A stretch of DNA of 50,317 bases from Ferruginibacter sp. (GCA_014379905.1 JACMKX010000174.1:1-50317); one strand, 5' to 3'. Positions 1 to 10,025 are shown, numbered from the stretch's first letter. The notes: a model not told the origin generated them from the sequence alone. Numbers and translations: made by a program.

Positions 1-63
1 ATTCGGAAAAATTCCTTATTTTCAGTCTGATTGCTTGCTGCCATTTTCAATAAATGAACGTTT

Positions 64-3000
64 ATGGGGCAAGAAAAAAAAATACACAAAGGTCTTTACG
101 ATCCTGCTTTTGAGCATGACAGCTGCGGCATTGGTTTCGTAGCCGGCATCAAAGGCCGTAAATCTCATCAACATATAAGTGATGCGCTAACCATATTGGA
201 AAATATGGAACACCGGGGCGCCTGTGGCTCTGAAAATAATACCGGCGATGGCGCAGGTATAATGATACAAACGCCACACGAATTTTTTCATGATGAATGT
301 TCAAAATTAGGCGTATCCCTCCCGGCTTTCGGCAGCTATGGTGTGGGTATGGTTTTTTTTCCAAAAGATATTGCCATAAGCGAACAGTGCCGGGAAATAC
401 TAAGCCGCTGTTGCGAAAAACTGGGTCTTGAAATTCTTACATACAGGAAAGTTCCCATTAATATTGCCGGCATTGGTGCCACCGCTTTATCTGTAGAACC
501 CAATATCGAACAGGTCTTTATAACCGCTGCCGACCATAACCTCGAAGGAGATGCATTTGAAAGGAAATTATTTGTACTGCGCAATTATGCATCGCATACC
601 ATAAACAACAGTATTAAAAAAGATGAGATCGGTTTTTACATCGCTTCAATGTCTTACAAAACTGTTGTATACAAAGGACAGCTTACGAGTTCGCAGGTGC
701 GCAGCTATTTTCCCGACCTCAGCAATAAAACCATGGTGAGTGCTTTTGGTTTGGTGCATTCCCGGTTTGCCACCAATACTTTTCCTTCCTGGAAGCTGGC
801 ACAGCCGTTCCGTTACATGGCACACAATGGAGAGATCAACACATTGCAGGGCAATTTAAACTGGTTAAAGACAAGTGAAAAGGGATTTACGTCTCCTTAT
901 TTTTCAAAAGAAGAAATGGATATGTTGTTGCCTGTTATCGCCGGTACGCAAAGCGACAGTGCCTGCCTGGATAATATGATAGAATTGCTTACGCTTTGTG
1001 GAAGAAGTTTACCGCATGTAATGATGATGCTGATACCCGAAGCCTGGGATGGCAATGATAAAATGGACCCCGTGCGTAAAGCTTTTTACGAATTTCATTC
1101 TGCTTTCCAGGAACCATGGGACGGACCTGCTTCTATTTCTTTTACTGATGGAAAGCTTATTGGTGCTACATTAGACAGGAATGGCCTTCGTCCCTCCCGC
1201 TATTGCATTACCAATGATGACAGGGTTATAATGGCCAGTGAAACGGGTGCCCTGCCGGTTGACCCCGCAACCATTATAGAAAAAGGAAGGCTACAACCCG
1301 GTAAAATGTTTGTAGTGGATATGGAACAGGGTTGCATCATTAGCGATGAAACATTAAAGAAAAATATCTGCTCTCAAAAACCTTATGCAGAGTGGTTAAA
1401 TAAATACAAGATCCGTTTGGAAGAATTGCCCGAACCACGGGTATTGTTTACCAACCTGGAGCACGACCAGTTGTTTAAATACCAAAAGGCATTTGGCTAT
1501 TCTACAGAAGATACAGATTTGATCATTGCCTCTATGGCTACCGATGGCAAGGAACCTATTGGCAGCATGGGCACCGATACGCCCCTGGCCATACTAAGCG
1601 AACAACCACAACATTTCAGCCATTACTTCCGGCAATTGTTTGCGCAGGTTACCAACCCTCCTATCGACCCGATAAGAGAAAGGCTGGTGATGAGCCTGGC
1701 CACATTTGCCGGCAACAATGGTAATTTGCTGGTAGAAGACCCGCTGGATTGCCATAGTGTTGCATTGAAACACCCGGTGTTGAATGATTATGAATTAGAA
1801 AAGATAAGAAGTATTGATACCGGTATTTTCCAGGCAAAAACATTGCAAACTTATTTTCGGGCAGATGGCAAAGCGGGTTCTTTACAAAAAGGTATTGAAC
1901 GTTTATGCCGTTATGCAACCGATGCGGTGGAAGATGGTTTTGAAGTATTGATATTAAGTGATCGTGCTATTGACAGTGATCATGCTGCCATCCCTACGCT
2001 GCTGGCGGTGGCTGCTGTACATCATCACCTTATTCGCAAGGGTTATCGTGGCCAGGTAGGCATTATTGTAGAAGCCGGTGATGTGTGGGAAGTACATCAT
2101 TTTGCCTGCCTTATTGGTTTTGGTGCAACTGCAATCAATCCCTACCTCGCCTTTGCCACTATCAGGGATATGAAGTTGTGTGGTAAAATAAAAAGCCATT
2201 ACCCTGTTGAAGGACTTATAAAAAATTATACAAAGGCAATAAACGACGGGCTGTTGAAGATCTTCAGCAAGATGGGCATCTCCACTTTGCAATCTTACCA
2301 GGGTGCTCAAATTTTTGAGATACTCGGCATTAATAAAAAAGTCGTTGATAAATATTTTACCGGCGCTACTTCCCGCATCGAAGGCATGGGCCTGGATGAA
2401 ATAGCCAGGGAAGCTTTGGCAAAACATCAATTTGCATTCAGCAAAAAAGATATACTTGTAGAGCGTTTACCCGTTGGCGGAATATACCAATGGAAACGCA
2501 AAGGCGAATTTCATTTGTTCAATCCACAAACGATTCACCTGTTACAATATGCTACCAGTAATCACGATTATCCTGCATTTAAAAAATATTCAAAACTGGT
2601 TAATGATCAGTCGGAGAAAGCATGTACACTAAGAAGCATGTTCCAGTTTAAACCCAACAGGCCTTCTCTTTCAATAGAAGAAGTGGAACCGGCTGAAAAT
2701 ATTTATAACCGGTTTGCAACCGGCGCCATGAGTTTTGGTTCGATCTCTCATGAAGCACACAGCACACTTGCCATTGCTATGAACAGGCTGGGCGGAAAAA
2801 GCAATACCGGCGAAGGTGGCGAGGATGTGATGCGCTACAATAAATTACCCAATGGCGATAGTATGCGCAGCGCCATTAAACAAGTCGCCAGTGCAAGATT
2901 TGGTGTAACCAGTTTGTACCTTACCGAAGCGGATGAGATACAAATAAAAATGGCGCAGGGCGCCAAACCCGGTGAGGGCGGGCAGTTGCCGGGCGATAAA

Positions 3001-4596
3001 GTAGATGAATGGATCGGTCGTGTGCGACATGCCACGCCTGGAGTTGGATTAATCTCTCCTCCGCCGCATCACGATATCTATTCTATTGAAGACCTGGCGC
3101 AGCTAATTTCAGATCTTAAAAATGCCAACCGTGCTGCCAGGATCAATGTAAAATTAGTGAGTAAAGCAGGTGTGGGAACCATTGCTGCAGGCGTTACCAA
3201 AGCAAAGGCTGATGTTATTTTAATTTCCGGTCACGATGGTGGCACGGGTGCTTCTCCTATCAGCTCTATAAAACATACCGGCCTCCCCTGGGAGTTAGGT
3301 TTGGCAGAAGCGCACCAGACGCTGGTAAAAAATAAACTGCGCAGCCGTATTACATTGCAGGCAGACGGCCAAATGAAAACAGGGCGTGACATTGCCATTG
3401 CAGCCTTATTGGGCGCAGAAGAATGGGGTGTAGCAACAGCTGCATTGATAGTAGAAGGTTGCATTTTGATGCGCAAGTGCCACATGAATACCTGCCCGGT
3501 TGGTATTGCCACACAAGATGAAGAACTGAGGAAAAGATTTACAGGTGATCCACAACATGTCATCAGCTTTTTTGAATTTATAGTGCAGGAATTAAGAGAG
3601 ATCATGGCAGAACTTGGCTATAAAACAGTTAACGAAATGATAGGCCAGGTTGATGCGCTGGTAACCAGGGAAAACATGACGCATTGGAAGTATGCCAAAC
3701 TCGACCTCTCCGCCATTTTATTTAAAGAACCTTTAAGCAACAGCACAGGATTGTACAAACAGGAAGACCAGGATCATGAGCTGGAAAATATTTTAGACTG
3801 GCAGTTGCTGAAAGCTGCTGAACCAACCTTTGCGCATCAACAAAAGGTTACTGCAGCTTTTGCTATTAAAAATACTAACAGAACAACCGGCACTTTACTA
3901 TCAAATGAAATAACAAAAAAATTTGGTGGCGAAGGTTTACCAGAAGACAGCATTCATTTTAAATTTTCCGGTACTGCCGGGCAAAGTTTTGGTGCGTTTA
4001 ATACAAAAGGGGTTGTGCTGCAACTGCAGGGCGATGCCAATGATTATTTTGGTAAAGGACTAAGCGGTGCTAAACTTATTATTTACCCTCATGAGAAAGT
4101 ATTATTTACCCCCGAAGAAAATATAATAATCGGAAACACTGCTTTTTACGGGGCTACCAGCGGCGAAGCATTCATTCGTGGAAAAGCAGGTGAAAGATTT
4201 GCGGTACGTAATTCCGGCGCTAATGTTGTGACAGAAGGCGTAGGTGACCATGGCTGCGAATACATGACGGGTGGAACAGTTGTTATTTTGGGCAGTACAG
4301 GGCGAAACTTTGCAGCAGGTATGAGTGGCGGTATCGCCTATGTATACAACGTCAATGGAAATTTTGCAGAAAACTGTAATACAGAAATGGTAGATCTTGA
4401 TACAATGAATATGGAAGATGCTAAACTGCTTTTTTCTTTTTTGAGTAAACATTATGAATATACAAAAAGCACAGTAGCAAAATTCGTACTGGATGATTTT
4501 GACAACCAACTGGGCAATTTTGTGAAGGTATTTCCAAAGGATCTGAAAAGAGTATTGTTGCAAAATGCAGCCAAAGAGACAATAAAAAGCAGGTAG
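64..4596 (+). CDS. gltB: Glutamate synthase large subunit (GOGAT alpha)
   Basis: Catalyses transfer of the glutamine amide to 2-oxoglutarate, giving two glutamates, together with GltD; cytoplasmic, central to ammonia assimilation. At 1510 aa it has the usual family length. A short propeptide precedes Cys21 (DSCGIGF), the N-terminal amidotransferase nucleophile expected to be exposed by processing. The class II glutaminase domain covers roughly residues 21-430, then the central domain, then the FMN-binding synthase domain (about 850-1220) with the NTGEGGED and GHDGGTGASP motifs. The 3Fe-4S cysteines follow the C-x5-C-x4-C pattern in GCILMRKCHMNTCPVG. The C-terminal GXGXG beta-helix domain (about 1290-1480) ends the protein. 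The ATG at 64 is the only sensible start. The TAG stop lies at the expected C-terminus. gltD follows after 217 bases, so the pair is probably one transcription unit with a hairpin between. Identification is certain. Confidence 0.97.
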   Translation: MGQEKKIHKGLYDPAFEHDSCGIGFVAGIKGRKSHQHISDALTILENMEHRGACGSENNTGDGAGIMIQTPHEFFHDECSKLGVSLPAFGSYGVGMVFFPKDIAISEQCREILSRCCEKLGLEILTYRKVPINIAGIGATALSVEPNIEQVFITAADHNLEGDAFERKLFVLRNYASHTINNSIKKDEIGFYIASMSYKTVVYKGQLTSSQVRSYFPDLSNKTMVSAFGLVHSRFATNTFPSWKLAQPFRYMAHNGEINTLQGNLNWLKTSEKGFTSPYFSKEEMDMLLPVIAGTQSDSACLDNMIELLTLCGRSLPHVMMMLIPEAWDGNDKMDPVRKAFYEFHSAFQEPWDGPASISFTDGKLIGATLDRNGLRPSRYCITNDDRVIMASETGALPVDPATIIEKGRLQPGKMFVVDMEQGCIISDETLKKNICSQKPYAEWLNKYKIRLEELPEPRVLFTNLEHDQLFKYQKAFGYSTEDTDLIIASMATDGKEPIGSMGTDTPLAILSEQPQHFSHYFRQLFAQVTNPPIDPIRERLVMSLATFAGNNGNLLVEDPLDCHSVALKHPVLNDYELEKIRSIDTGIFQAKTLQTYFRADGKAGSLQKGIERLCRYATDAVEDGFEVLILSDRAIDSDHAAIPTLLAVAAVHHHLIRKGYRGQVGIIVEAGDVWEVHHFACLIGFGATAINPYLAFATIRDMKLCGKIKSHYPVEGLIKNYTKAINDGLLKIFSKMGISTLQSYQGAQIFEILGINKKVVDKYFTGATSRIEGMGLDEIAREALAKHQFAFSKKDILVERLPVGGIYQWKRKGEFHLFNPQTIHLLQYATSNHDYPAFKKYSKLVNDQSEKACTLRSMFQFKPNRPSLSIEEVEPAENIYNRFATGAMSFGSISHEAHSTLAIAMNRLGGKSNTGEGGEDVMRYNKLPNGDSMRSAIKQVASARFGVTSLYLTEADEIQIKMAQGAKPGEGGQLPGDKVDEWIGRVRHATPGVGLISPPPHHDIYSIEDLAQLISDLKNANRAARINVKLVSKAGVGTIAAGVTKAKADVILISGHDGGTGASPISSIKHTGLPWELGLAEAHQTLVKNKLRSRITLQADGQMKTGRDIAIAALLGAEEWGVATAALIVEGCILMRKCHMNTCPVGIATQDEELRKRFTGDPQHVISFFEFIVQELREIMAELGYKTVNEMIGQVDALVTRENMTHWKYAKLDLSAILFKEPLSNSTGLYKQEDQDHELENILDWQLLKAAEPTFAHQQKVTAAFAIKNTNRTTGTLLSNEITKKFGGEGLPEDSIHFKFSGTAGQSFGAFNTKGVVLQLQGDANDYFGKGLSGAKLIIYPHEKVLFTPEENIIIGNTAFYGATSGEAFIRGKAGERFAVRNSGANVVTEGVGDHGCEYMTGGTVVILGSTGRNFAAGMSGGIAYVYNVNGNFAENCNTEMVDLDTMNMEDAKLLFSFLSKHYEYTKSTVAKFVLDDFDNQLGNFVKVFPKDLKRVLLQNAAKETIKSR

Positions 4597-4661
4597 TTTT
4601 TTATGGACAAAAGTAAATAGCTGAACATCCTTTTGTCACTTGCCGGCTTTCTTTGCCGGCA

Positions 4662-4686
4662 TCCCGATATTACATTTGAATCGGGA
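4662..4686. repeat. Intergenic hairpin with TCCCGAT/ATCGGGA arms
   Basis: Arms TCCCGAT (4662-4668) and ATCGGGA (4680-4686) flank an 11-base loop in the gltB-gltD gap. The gap also holds a GCCGGC repeat at about 4642-4660. The same arms recur at 10789-10806 and inside the tRNA-like sequence at 39165-39181. There is no T-run, so it does not look like a simple terminator; a processing or attenuation role between gltB and gltD is possible but unproven. Confidence 0.6.
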
Positions 4687-4813
4687 CTTGTGCATTTTTT
4701 TACTATTCAGCGGGGAGCGGCCATCACTGGTGAATAGATAACTGCTGTACAAGCGTGCGACGCCACTAAGGATGAGAACAGGTATATCGCTGGTAACAAA
4801 AAAATAAAATAAC

Positions 4814-6325
4814 ATGGGTAAACCAAGGGGCTTCATTGAATTTACAAGATTGCTGCCGGCTAAACGGCCTGTGCAGGAACGTATAAAAGATTACAACGAA
4901 TACATTAAACCCTATAGTGAGCAACAACTCAATGAGCAATCTGCCCGCTGCATGAATTGTGGTGTGCCTTTTTGCCACAGCGGTTGCCCGTTGGGAAATG
5001 TGATACCGGAATTTAATGATGCTGTATATAATAAAGACTGGAAGGAAGCTTATACCATACTTTCTTCTACCAATAATTTTCCGGAGTTTACCGGGAGGAT
5101 ATGCCCAGCGCCCTGCGAAAGTGCCTGCGTGCTTGGCATTAATCAACCGCCGGTTGCAATTGAAGAAATTGAAAAACATATTATTGAAATAGCGTTCAGC
5201 AATGGTTTAGTGCAACCCAAAAAACCAAACCTGCAGAGCGGGAAAAAGGTGGCAGTTGTAGGCAGTGGGCCTGCAGGGCTGGCAGCTGCGGCGCAATTGA
5301 ATAGTGCAGGTCATAATGTTACTGTGTATGAACGGGATGATGCGCCGGGTGGTTTGTTGCGCTATGGCATACCTGATTTTAAACTGGAAAAATGGGTTAT
5401 TGATCGCCGCATACAAATTATGGAAGCGGAAGGTATTGTGTTTAAATGCCTGGCGAATGTGGGCGTAAACATCAGCATCAACGACCTTTTGCGATCTTAT
5501 AATGCCATTGTACTGGCAGGCGGTGCTACTGCACCCCGCAATTTATTTGTTGAAGGGAGGGAATTAAATGGAGTTCATTTTGCTATGGACTTTTTGAAAC
5601 AAAGCAATAAAAGAGTGGCCGGCAAACAACCTTTGGCCAATGCAAACATTGAAAGCAATATTTTAAATGAAGAAGTGCTGGCCACCGGGAAAAATGTAAT
5701 TGTAATTGGTGGTGGAGATACGGGCAGCGATTGTGTAGGCACCAGCAACAGGCAGGGTGCAGCATCAATAACGCAATTTGAATTAATGCCCAAACCCGCA
5801 GAAACCCGCACTAAGTCTATGCCCTGGCCGAATTACCCGATGCTGTTAAAAACAACCACTTCGCATGAAGAAGGGGTGCAGAGACATTGGGCTATTGCTA
5901 CAAAAAAATTCATAGGCGATGAAAATGATAATTTAAAATCATTGTTAGTGGTTGATCTTGAATGGAAGGCTTCTTTCGATGGAAGACCGGCACATTTTAC
6001 AGAAGTGCCCGGGAGCGAACGAGAACTTGCCTGCGAACTGGCCTTACTGGCAATGGGTTTTGTTTCGCCGCAGGCGGTTGGCTTTATCAATGAATTAGGT
6101 GTTGAGCTGGATGAAAGAGGAAACGTTAAAGCTACAGAATCCACTTTTAAAACAAACCTGGCAAAAGTTTTTACAGCGGGTGATATGCGCCGTGGCCAAA
6201 GCCTGGTGGTATGGGCCATCAGCGAGGGAAGAGAATGCGCCCGGAAAGTAGATGAATTTTTAACAGGCAGCAGTTTGCTGGAAACGAAGGATGGATCTAT
6301 GTTGCGGGAGTTGGTTGGAAGATAG
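4814..6325 (+). CDS. gltD: Glutamate synthase small subunit (GOGAT beta)
   Basis: Supplies electrons from NAD(P)H through FAD and Fe-S clusters to GltB. The protein is 503 aa, normal for the family. N-terminal cysteines C46, C49, C54 and C58 (ARCMNCGVPFCHSGCP) and C97, C101 and C105 (CPAPCESAC) are the conserved Fe-S ligands. The first dinucleotide fold is VVGSGPAGLAAAAQL (FAD), the second VIVIGGGDTGSDCVG (NADPH), and the C-terminal FAD contact is AGDMRRGQSLVVWAI. The start ATG at 4814 gives the typical MGKPRGFIE N-terminus. It lies downstream of gltB in the same direction and converges on ppc, with about 110 bases between the two stops. The stop is TAG. Confidence 0.97.
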   Translation: MGKPRGFIEFTRLLPAKRPVQERIKDYNEYIKPYSEQQLNEQSARCMNCGVPFCHSGCPLGNVIPEFNDAVYNKDWKEAYTILSSTNNFPEFTGRICPAPCESACVLGINQPPVAIEEIEKHIIEIAFSNGLVQPKKPNLQSGKKVAVVGSGPAGLAAAAQLNSAGHNVTVYERDDAPGGLLRYGIPDFKLEKWVIDRRIQIMEAEGIVFKCLANVGVNISINDLLRSYNAIVLAGGATAPRNLFVEGRELNGVHFAMDFLKQSNKRVAGKQPLANANIESNILNEEVLATGKNVIVIGGGDTGSDCVGTSNRQGAASITQFELMPKPAETRTKSMPWPNYPMLLKTTTSHEEGVQRHWAIATKKFIGDENDNLKSLLVVDLEWKASFDGRPAHFTEVPGSERELACELALLAMGFVSPQAVGFINELGVELDERGNVKATESTFKTNLAKVFTAGDMRRGQSLVVWAISEGRECARKVDEFLTGSSLLETKDGSMLRELVGR

Positions 6326-6326
6326 A

Positions 6327-6425
6327 TGCTGGATAGTGGATGCTGTGGATACCAGATGCCTGATGCTCGTTGCGGTGCCGTATAATGGTTAGTTGCCACC
6401 AGTATCCAGAATCCTGTATCCAACC
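6327..6425. repeat. Repeated-word sequence built on GATGCTGGAT/GTATCCAG
   Basis: The convergent gap between gltD and ppc is filled with near-repeats of the word GGAT(A/G)(C/T)TGG on one strand (GATGCTGGATAGTGGATGCTG near 6326-6346) and their complements (CCAGTATCCAGAATCC, near 6400-6416), so the ends can pair. The same word recurs at about 46275-46305. It may act as a convergent terminator or be a dispersed repeat; no T-run is seen. Confidence 0.5.
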
Positions 6426-6436
6426 TGGCGCTTCTC

Positions 6437-9016
6437 CTACGCTGAATTACGTCCCGAGTTTATGATCCCAAACGAACATCTCATCACTAATTTTTCATAC
6501 GATGTTTTTAATGCTTCATTATTATCGCTATCCTCATGCTCTCTTACTTTAGTGATGGCATATTGCTGGATCGTTAATAAGGGTAATACAATTCTTTCCC
6601 GCATTTCAATGGATAACTGGTCTACAGGGTGTTTGCCCATTAACTGATCTTGTTTTGTGAGCAGGAAAATATATTTTTTGGTGCGTTCGTATTCATCATG
6701 TAACATATTCCATATTTCACCATACTGCTGGTGCTTTGACAGAAATGCAGTGAGCGGAAAGAAACATTTTTTCATCGCCATTTCACAGTTATCAATAAGC
6801 GTTTTAAAGAAAAGCGAATTATCATACATGGCCTTTACTTCGTCCCATTTACCCTCGTTGGCCAGCTTTTCAAAAGCTGCGCCCACACCATAATAGCCTG
6901 TAACATTTTGTTTGATCTGGCTCCAGGCTCCCACAAAAGGTATTGCCCGCAGGTCTTTTAAGGTTAGTTGTGCGCCGCCGCCTCTTTTTGCAGGACGGGA
7001 TCCAATATTGGTATCAGCATAAAACCTCAATGGACTTGCATGCAGCAAATAATTGGCAAACTGCGGATGCTCTTTTAAGGTTTTATAAGATACATACCCT
7101 TCATCTGCCAGTCTTTGAATCAATTGATACTCCGCTTCCGGCATATCACCGTCCTTTGATGGAAACAGTTCGTTGGAAATACCGGCGTGTAGCAGTTGCT
7201 CTATGTTGTATTGAGCAGAATCTATGGTGCCGAAGTTGGAACTAACTGTTTGGCCCTGTATGGTTAATTGAATTTCCTTGTTGGAGATTTTATCACCCAA
7301 TGATGCGTAAAAATTATGTGTTTTACCACCTCCTCTTGCCGGAGGGCCTCCGCGGCCATCAAAAAATACCACATCAATTTCATATTGTTTGGATATAGCG
7401 GTTAATTCTTCCTTGGCTTTGTAAATACCCCAGTTGGCCATCAGGTAACCGCCATCTTTGGTACCATCACTAAAGCCCAGCATGATGGTTTGCTTTTTAT
7501 TTCTTCTAGCCAAATGTTCGCTGTAATCTTTATTGGAATACAATTGCTTCATTATCTCTGCCGCGTTTTCCAGGTCATCTACTGTTTCAAACAAGGGAAC
7601 AATATCAATGGATAACTCTTCCTTCTTCCATCCTCCCAGTAAAAAAAGGCCAAAAACTTCTATGGCATTTAATGCGCTGTTGCATTGACTGATGATATAG
7701 CGATGGCAACCTGCTTCGCCGTTTAATTGCTGAATTGTTTTTATTACTGCAACTGATTTTAAGGTATCCTTCTCCACCGCATCTTCAAAAATATTTGGAT
7801 TGGCGGAGGCTGTAATATTGAACAAAACATTCATTTTTTCTTGATTACCCAACGATGCATAATTTTTCGGCAGGGAATCTGTTTTTTCAGCAATCACATT
7901 CAGCACATTTCCATGAATAGAACTCTCCTGCCTAACATCCAGGCTGGCAAAATGCAAACCAAATACTTCTACCCTGGTAAGGAGGCTATCTACCAGCCCA
8001 ACGAATAAACTGTTGTGTTCCTGTATCAACTGCTGATGAATATTTTTAAGGCTGTTAAGTATCTCCTCTTTTGAAAGGTTAAACTGGTGATCGGGAAGAA
8101 ACAGGTTATCATATAATTTTTTTTCCAGTTCCGCTAAAGCAATATCAACTCCCTTGAAAGTAAGCCTGCGCTTGAGTTTCCTTATATCCAGGTAATAACA
8201 TTTTACAATGGCCTGCCGCAAAGCGTTGCCTACTTTTAAAGTAGTATCCGCATTTACAAAAGGATTTCCATCACGATCTCCTCCCGGCCAGAACCCCATT
8301 TTCATAATCGGGTTATCCGCATTGACTGCCTCGGGAAAACGATTTTTCAGAAAGCCTACTACCCTGCCGATCGAAAAATAAAAAATATTTTCCAGGTACC
8401 ATATCAGCGTTACGGCTTCATCATAAGGCGTTGGTTTCTGTTTTTGAAAAAAGGGCGTACGTCCCAACTGTTGCAGGTAACTGTATATCTGGTTTTCATT
8501 GTTGGCATTTACCCCATGAGAAATATCATGAATGATACCCAATACTGCATCCCTGTAAAATTGTGTAGGGTGTGCTGTTAATACAAACTGCGCAGAAAAA
8601 TCTTTTAGTTTTTTTGTAAGCGCTTCCTCTTTGTGTTGTGTTTCTACTTCCAGTGCCAGGTGTTTCAAAGTGCCTGAGCCACCCAGGTCATGTATTTCTT
8701 TAAAAGAGGCGTCTTCCAATGCATCAAATAATACTACCTGTCTTTCTATATACTGCACCAGCCTGAATAACAGGTCAATCTTTTCATCTTCTTTGGTAGA
8801 GGATGTTTGTTTGGTAAAAAATTCTTCCAGTATTTCTACAGGGCTCAATCCTTTTCTATACCCCTCTTCACAATTGAGCAATAATATCGGCACTAAAAAA
8901 CCCGTCTTTTCAATGCGGTGAAACGGCAAAGATGTAAAAAGACTGTTGTACAACTGGAACTTTATAGCCACCAGGTTTTTAAATTGCTGCAGTGAGGTGT
9001 TATTGTTTGAACTCAT
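6437..9016 (-). CDS. ppc: Phosphoenolpyruvate carboxylase
   Basis: Anaplerotic enzyme that adds bicarbonate to PEP to give oxaloacetate; cytoplasmic homotetramer in the family. The protein has 859 aa, close to the usual 850-930. Catalytic motifs are present: TAHPTQFYRD with His149, GGDRDGNPFV, GFSDGTKDGGY, and the FFDGRGGPPARGGGKTH loop. This last is the Bacteroidota variant of the FHGRGGxxGRGG PEP-binding loop. The C-terminus INSGRNSA is the short type seen in this phylum; the TAG stop at 6437-6439 is therefore genuine. The start ATG at 9014-9016 gives MSSNNNTSLQQFK. It lies opposite gltBD and replenishes the oxaloacetate/2-oxoglutarate drawn off by glutamate synthesis. Allosteric control cannot be read from sequence here. 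Confidence 0.96.
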   Translation of the reverse strand: MSSNNNTSLQQFKNLVAIKFQLYNSLFTSLPFHRIEKTGFLVPILLLNCEEGYRKGLSPVEILEEFFTKQTSSTKEDEKIDLLFRLVQYIERQVVLFDALEDASFKEIHDLGGSGTLKHLALEVETQHKEEALTKKLKDFSAQFVLTAHPTQFYRDAVLGIIHDISHGVNANNENQIYSYLQQLGRTPFFQKQKPTPYDEAVTLIWYLENIFYFSIGRVVGFLKNRFPEAVNADNPIMKMGFWPGGDRDGNPFVNADTTLKVGNALRQAIVKCYYLDIRKLKRRLTFKGVDIALAELEKKLYDNLFLPDHQFNLSKEEILNSLKNIHQQLIQEHNSLFVGLVDSLLTRVEVFGLHFASLDVRQESSIHGNVLNVIAEKTDSLPKNYASLGNQEKMNVLFNITASANPNIFEDAVEKDTLKSVAVIKTIQQLNGEAGCHRYIISQCNSALNAIEVFGLFLLGGWKKEELSIDIVPLFETVDDLENAAEIMKQLYSNKDYSEHLARRNKKQTIMLGFSDGTKDGGYLMANWGIYKAKEELTAISKQYEIDVVFFDGRGGPPARGGGKTHNFYASLGDKISNKEIQLTIQGQTVSSNFGTIDSAQYNIEQLLHAGISNELFPSKDGDMPEAEYQLIQRLADEGYVSYKTLKEHPQFANYLLHASPLRFYADTNIGSRPAKRGGGAQLTLKDLRAIPFVGAWSQIKQNVTGYYGVGAAFEKLANEGKWDEVKAMYDNSLFFKTLIDNCEMAMKKCFFPLTAFLSKHQQYGEIWNMLHDEYERTKKYIFLLTKQDQLMGKHPVDQLSIEMRERIVLPLLTIQQYAITKVREHEDSDNNEALKTSYEKLVMRCSFGIINSGRNSA

Positions 9017-9351
9017 AGATTATTGTTTTGCTGGCAGGCGGCGAAGGCGGACTACAGTCCATAGACCATGGTCCATAGACGGCTACATGAATTAAATCTT
9101 CAGTATGTTCTCAGAACCATTTATTTACTCCTAAACCAACCATGTTAAGGTAACAGTTCTTACCCGGTAAATGTATATGGATCATTGACTATTTAACCCC
9201 TTCCTTAAAATTAAGCTAAAATGCCCGCCCTGCAAACATGCTGTCATTAAATTGTTGAAGGAAGGCAATTTTGTTGGTCACCTACCTTAAACACCTTCGC
9301 TGCTGATAGTAACAGGCATACCGTTTGATTCATTTATAAAAAACATATTTT
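9017..9351. other. Divergent intergenic region with a repeated word
   Basis: This is a 335-base gap between the divergent ppc and the small Lys-rich gene. At about 9056-9081 the ten-base word GTCCATAGAC occurs twice around CATG. Nearby GGCAGGCGGCGAAGGCGGAC is another GC-rich word. The rest is AT-rich and probably holds the ppc promoter, but no convincing TTG/TANNTTTG pair was found. Confidence 0.4.
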
Positions 9352-9519
9352 ATGGCTAAAGCACCATCAACAAAGAAAAATAAACTGGGTATAAAAAATT
9401 CGCTGGTAAATAATATCAATGCAAAGAAAGAGAAAGGCACTTCAAAATCGAAAGCGAAATCGACGGTGAGTAAAAAAGCCTACAAAAAAATGGAAGATAA
9501 TTGGGGGAAGGATAAGTAG
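9352..9519 (+). CDS. Small lysine-rich basic protein (55 aa), unknown function
   Basis: An ATG at 9352 opens a 55-codon frame ending in TAG at 9517-9519. The product starts MAKAPSTKKNKLGIKN and ends MEDNWGKDK. About a third of its residues are lysine, with many Ser, Asn and Ala and almost no hydrophobic core. It has no signal peptide or membrane segment. The composition suggests a disordered, nucleic-acid-binding or ribosome-associated peptide, but this is inference from charge only. It sits 29 bases upstream of the DUF6526 gene in the same direction. Codon use is ordinary for the region. Confidence that it is a real gene is moderate because it is short. Confidence 0.5.
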   Translation: MAKAPSTKKNKLGIKNSLVNNINAKKEKGTSKSKAKSTVSKKAYKKMEDNWGKDK

Positions 9520-9548
9520 GCTGGTTCATTATTTGCCTATCTTTCTAT

Positions 9549-9986
9549 ATGAGCAAACAAAACTACCACAATCATAAACGTTATTACGCGCCGCATCACT
9601 TTATCTTTTTGCCTGTTACAGGAACCGCCACTGCCATTGGCTTTTATAAAGCCTGGGCTGATGAGGCCAACCAGTTGGTGTGGCTTTTATTTGGTACAAC
9701 CTCCTTTTTTATTTTGTACCTGGCTATAATGCTGCGACAACACTACGCTCTCACTAACCAAAACCGCATAGTGAGGCTGGAGTTTCGTTTGCGTTATTTT
9801 GAACTAACCGGCAAACCCGCTGATGAAGTGGAAAAGCACCTGAGTTTCGGGCAGATAGCCTCCCTCCGTTTTGCCAATGATTCAGAATTCTCCATTTTTT
9901 TAGACCGGGCCCTTGCTGAAAACCTTTCTCCCGATGAAATTAAAAATAACATAAAAGACTGGCAGGCAGATAATATGCGGGTGTAA
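9549..9986 (+). CDS. DUF6526 family membrane protein
   Basis: The 145-aa protein begins MSKQNYHNHKRYYAPHHFI, then has two likely membrane segments (about residues 16-32 and 42-62) and a cytosolic C-terminal domain. That domain contains RLRYFELTGKPADEVE, LSFGQIASLRFANDSEF and LSPDEIKNNIKDWQAD. This layout and these motifs match the DUF6526 family of Bacteroidota, whose function is not known to me. The start ATG at 9549 is well placed. It is followed by tag after 39 bases, so the two may share a transcript. Confidence 0.8.
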   Translation: MSKQNYHNHKRYYAPHHFIFLPVTGTATAIGFYKAWADEANQLVWLLFGTTSFFILYLAIMLRQHYALTNQNRIVRLEFRLRYFELTGKPADEVEKHLSFGQIASLRFANDSEFSIFLDRALAENLSPDEIKNNIKDWQADNMRV

Positions 9987-10025
9987 TTTTTTTGCCCGTA
10001 ATTTTATTGCACTAAAATTAGTTAC

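Noticed and set aside
4597..4811. Long extension of the gltB frame after its stop containing only TAG stops up to gltD
   Set aside because: The translation has no protein-like pattern, the region contains hairpins, and GltB already has its complete C-terminus; chance absence of TAA/TGA.
4594..6325. UAG reassigned to a sense codon in this organism
   Set aside because: gltB, gltD, ppc and several other genes end at TAG exactly where their families normally end, so TAG is a working stop. The three interrupted genes need another explanation.
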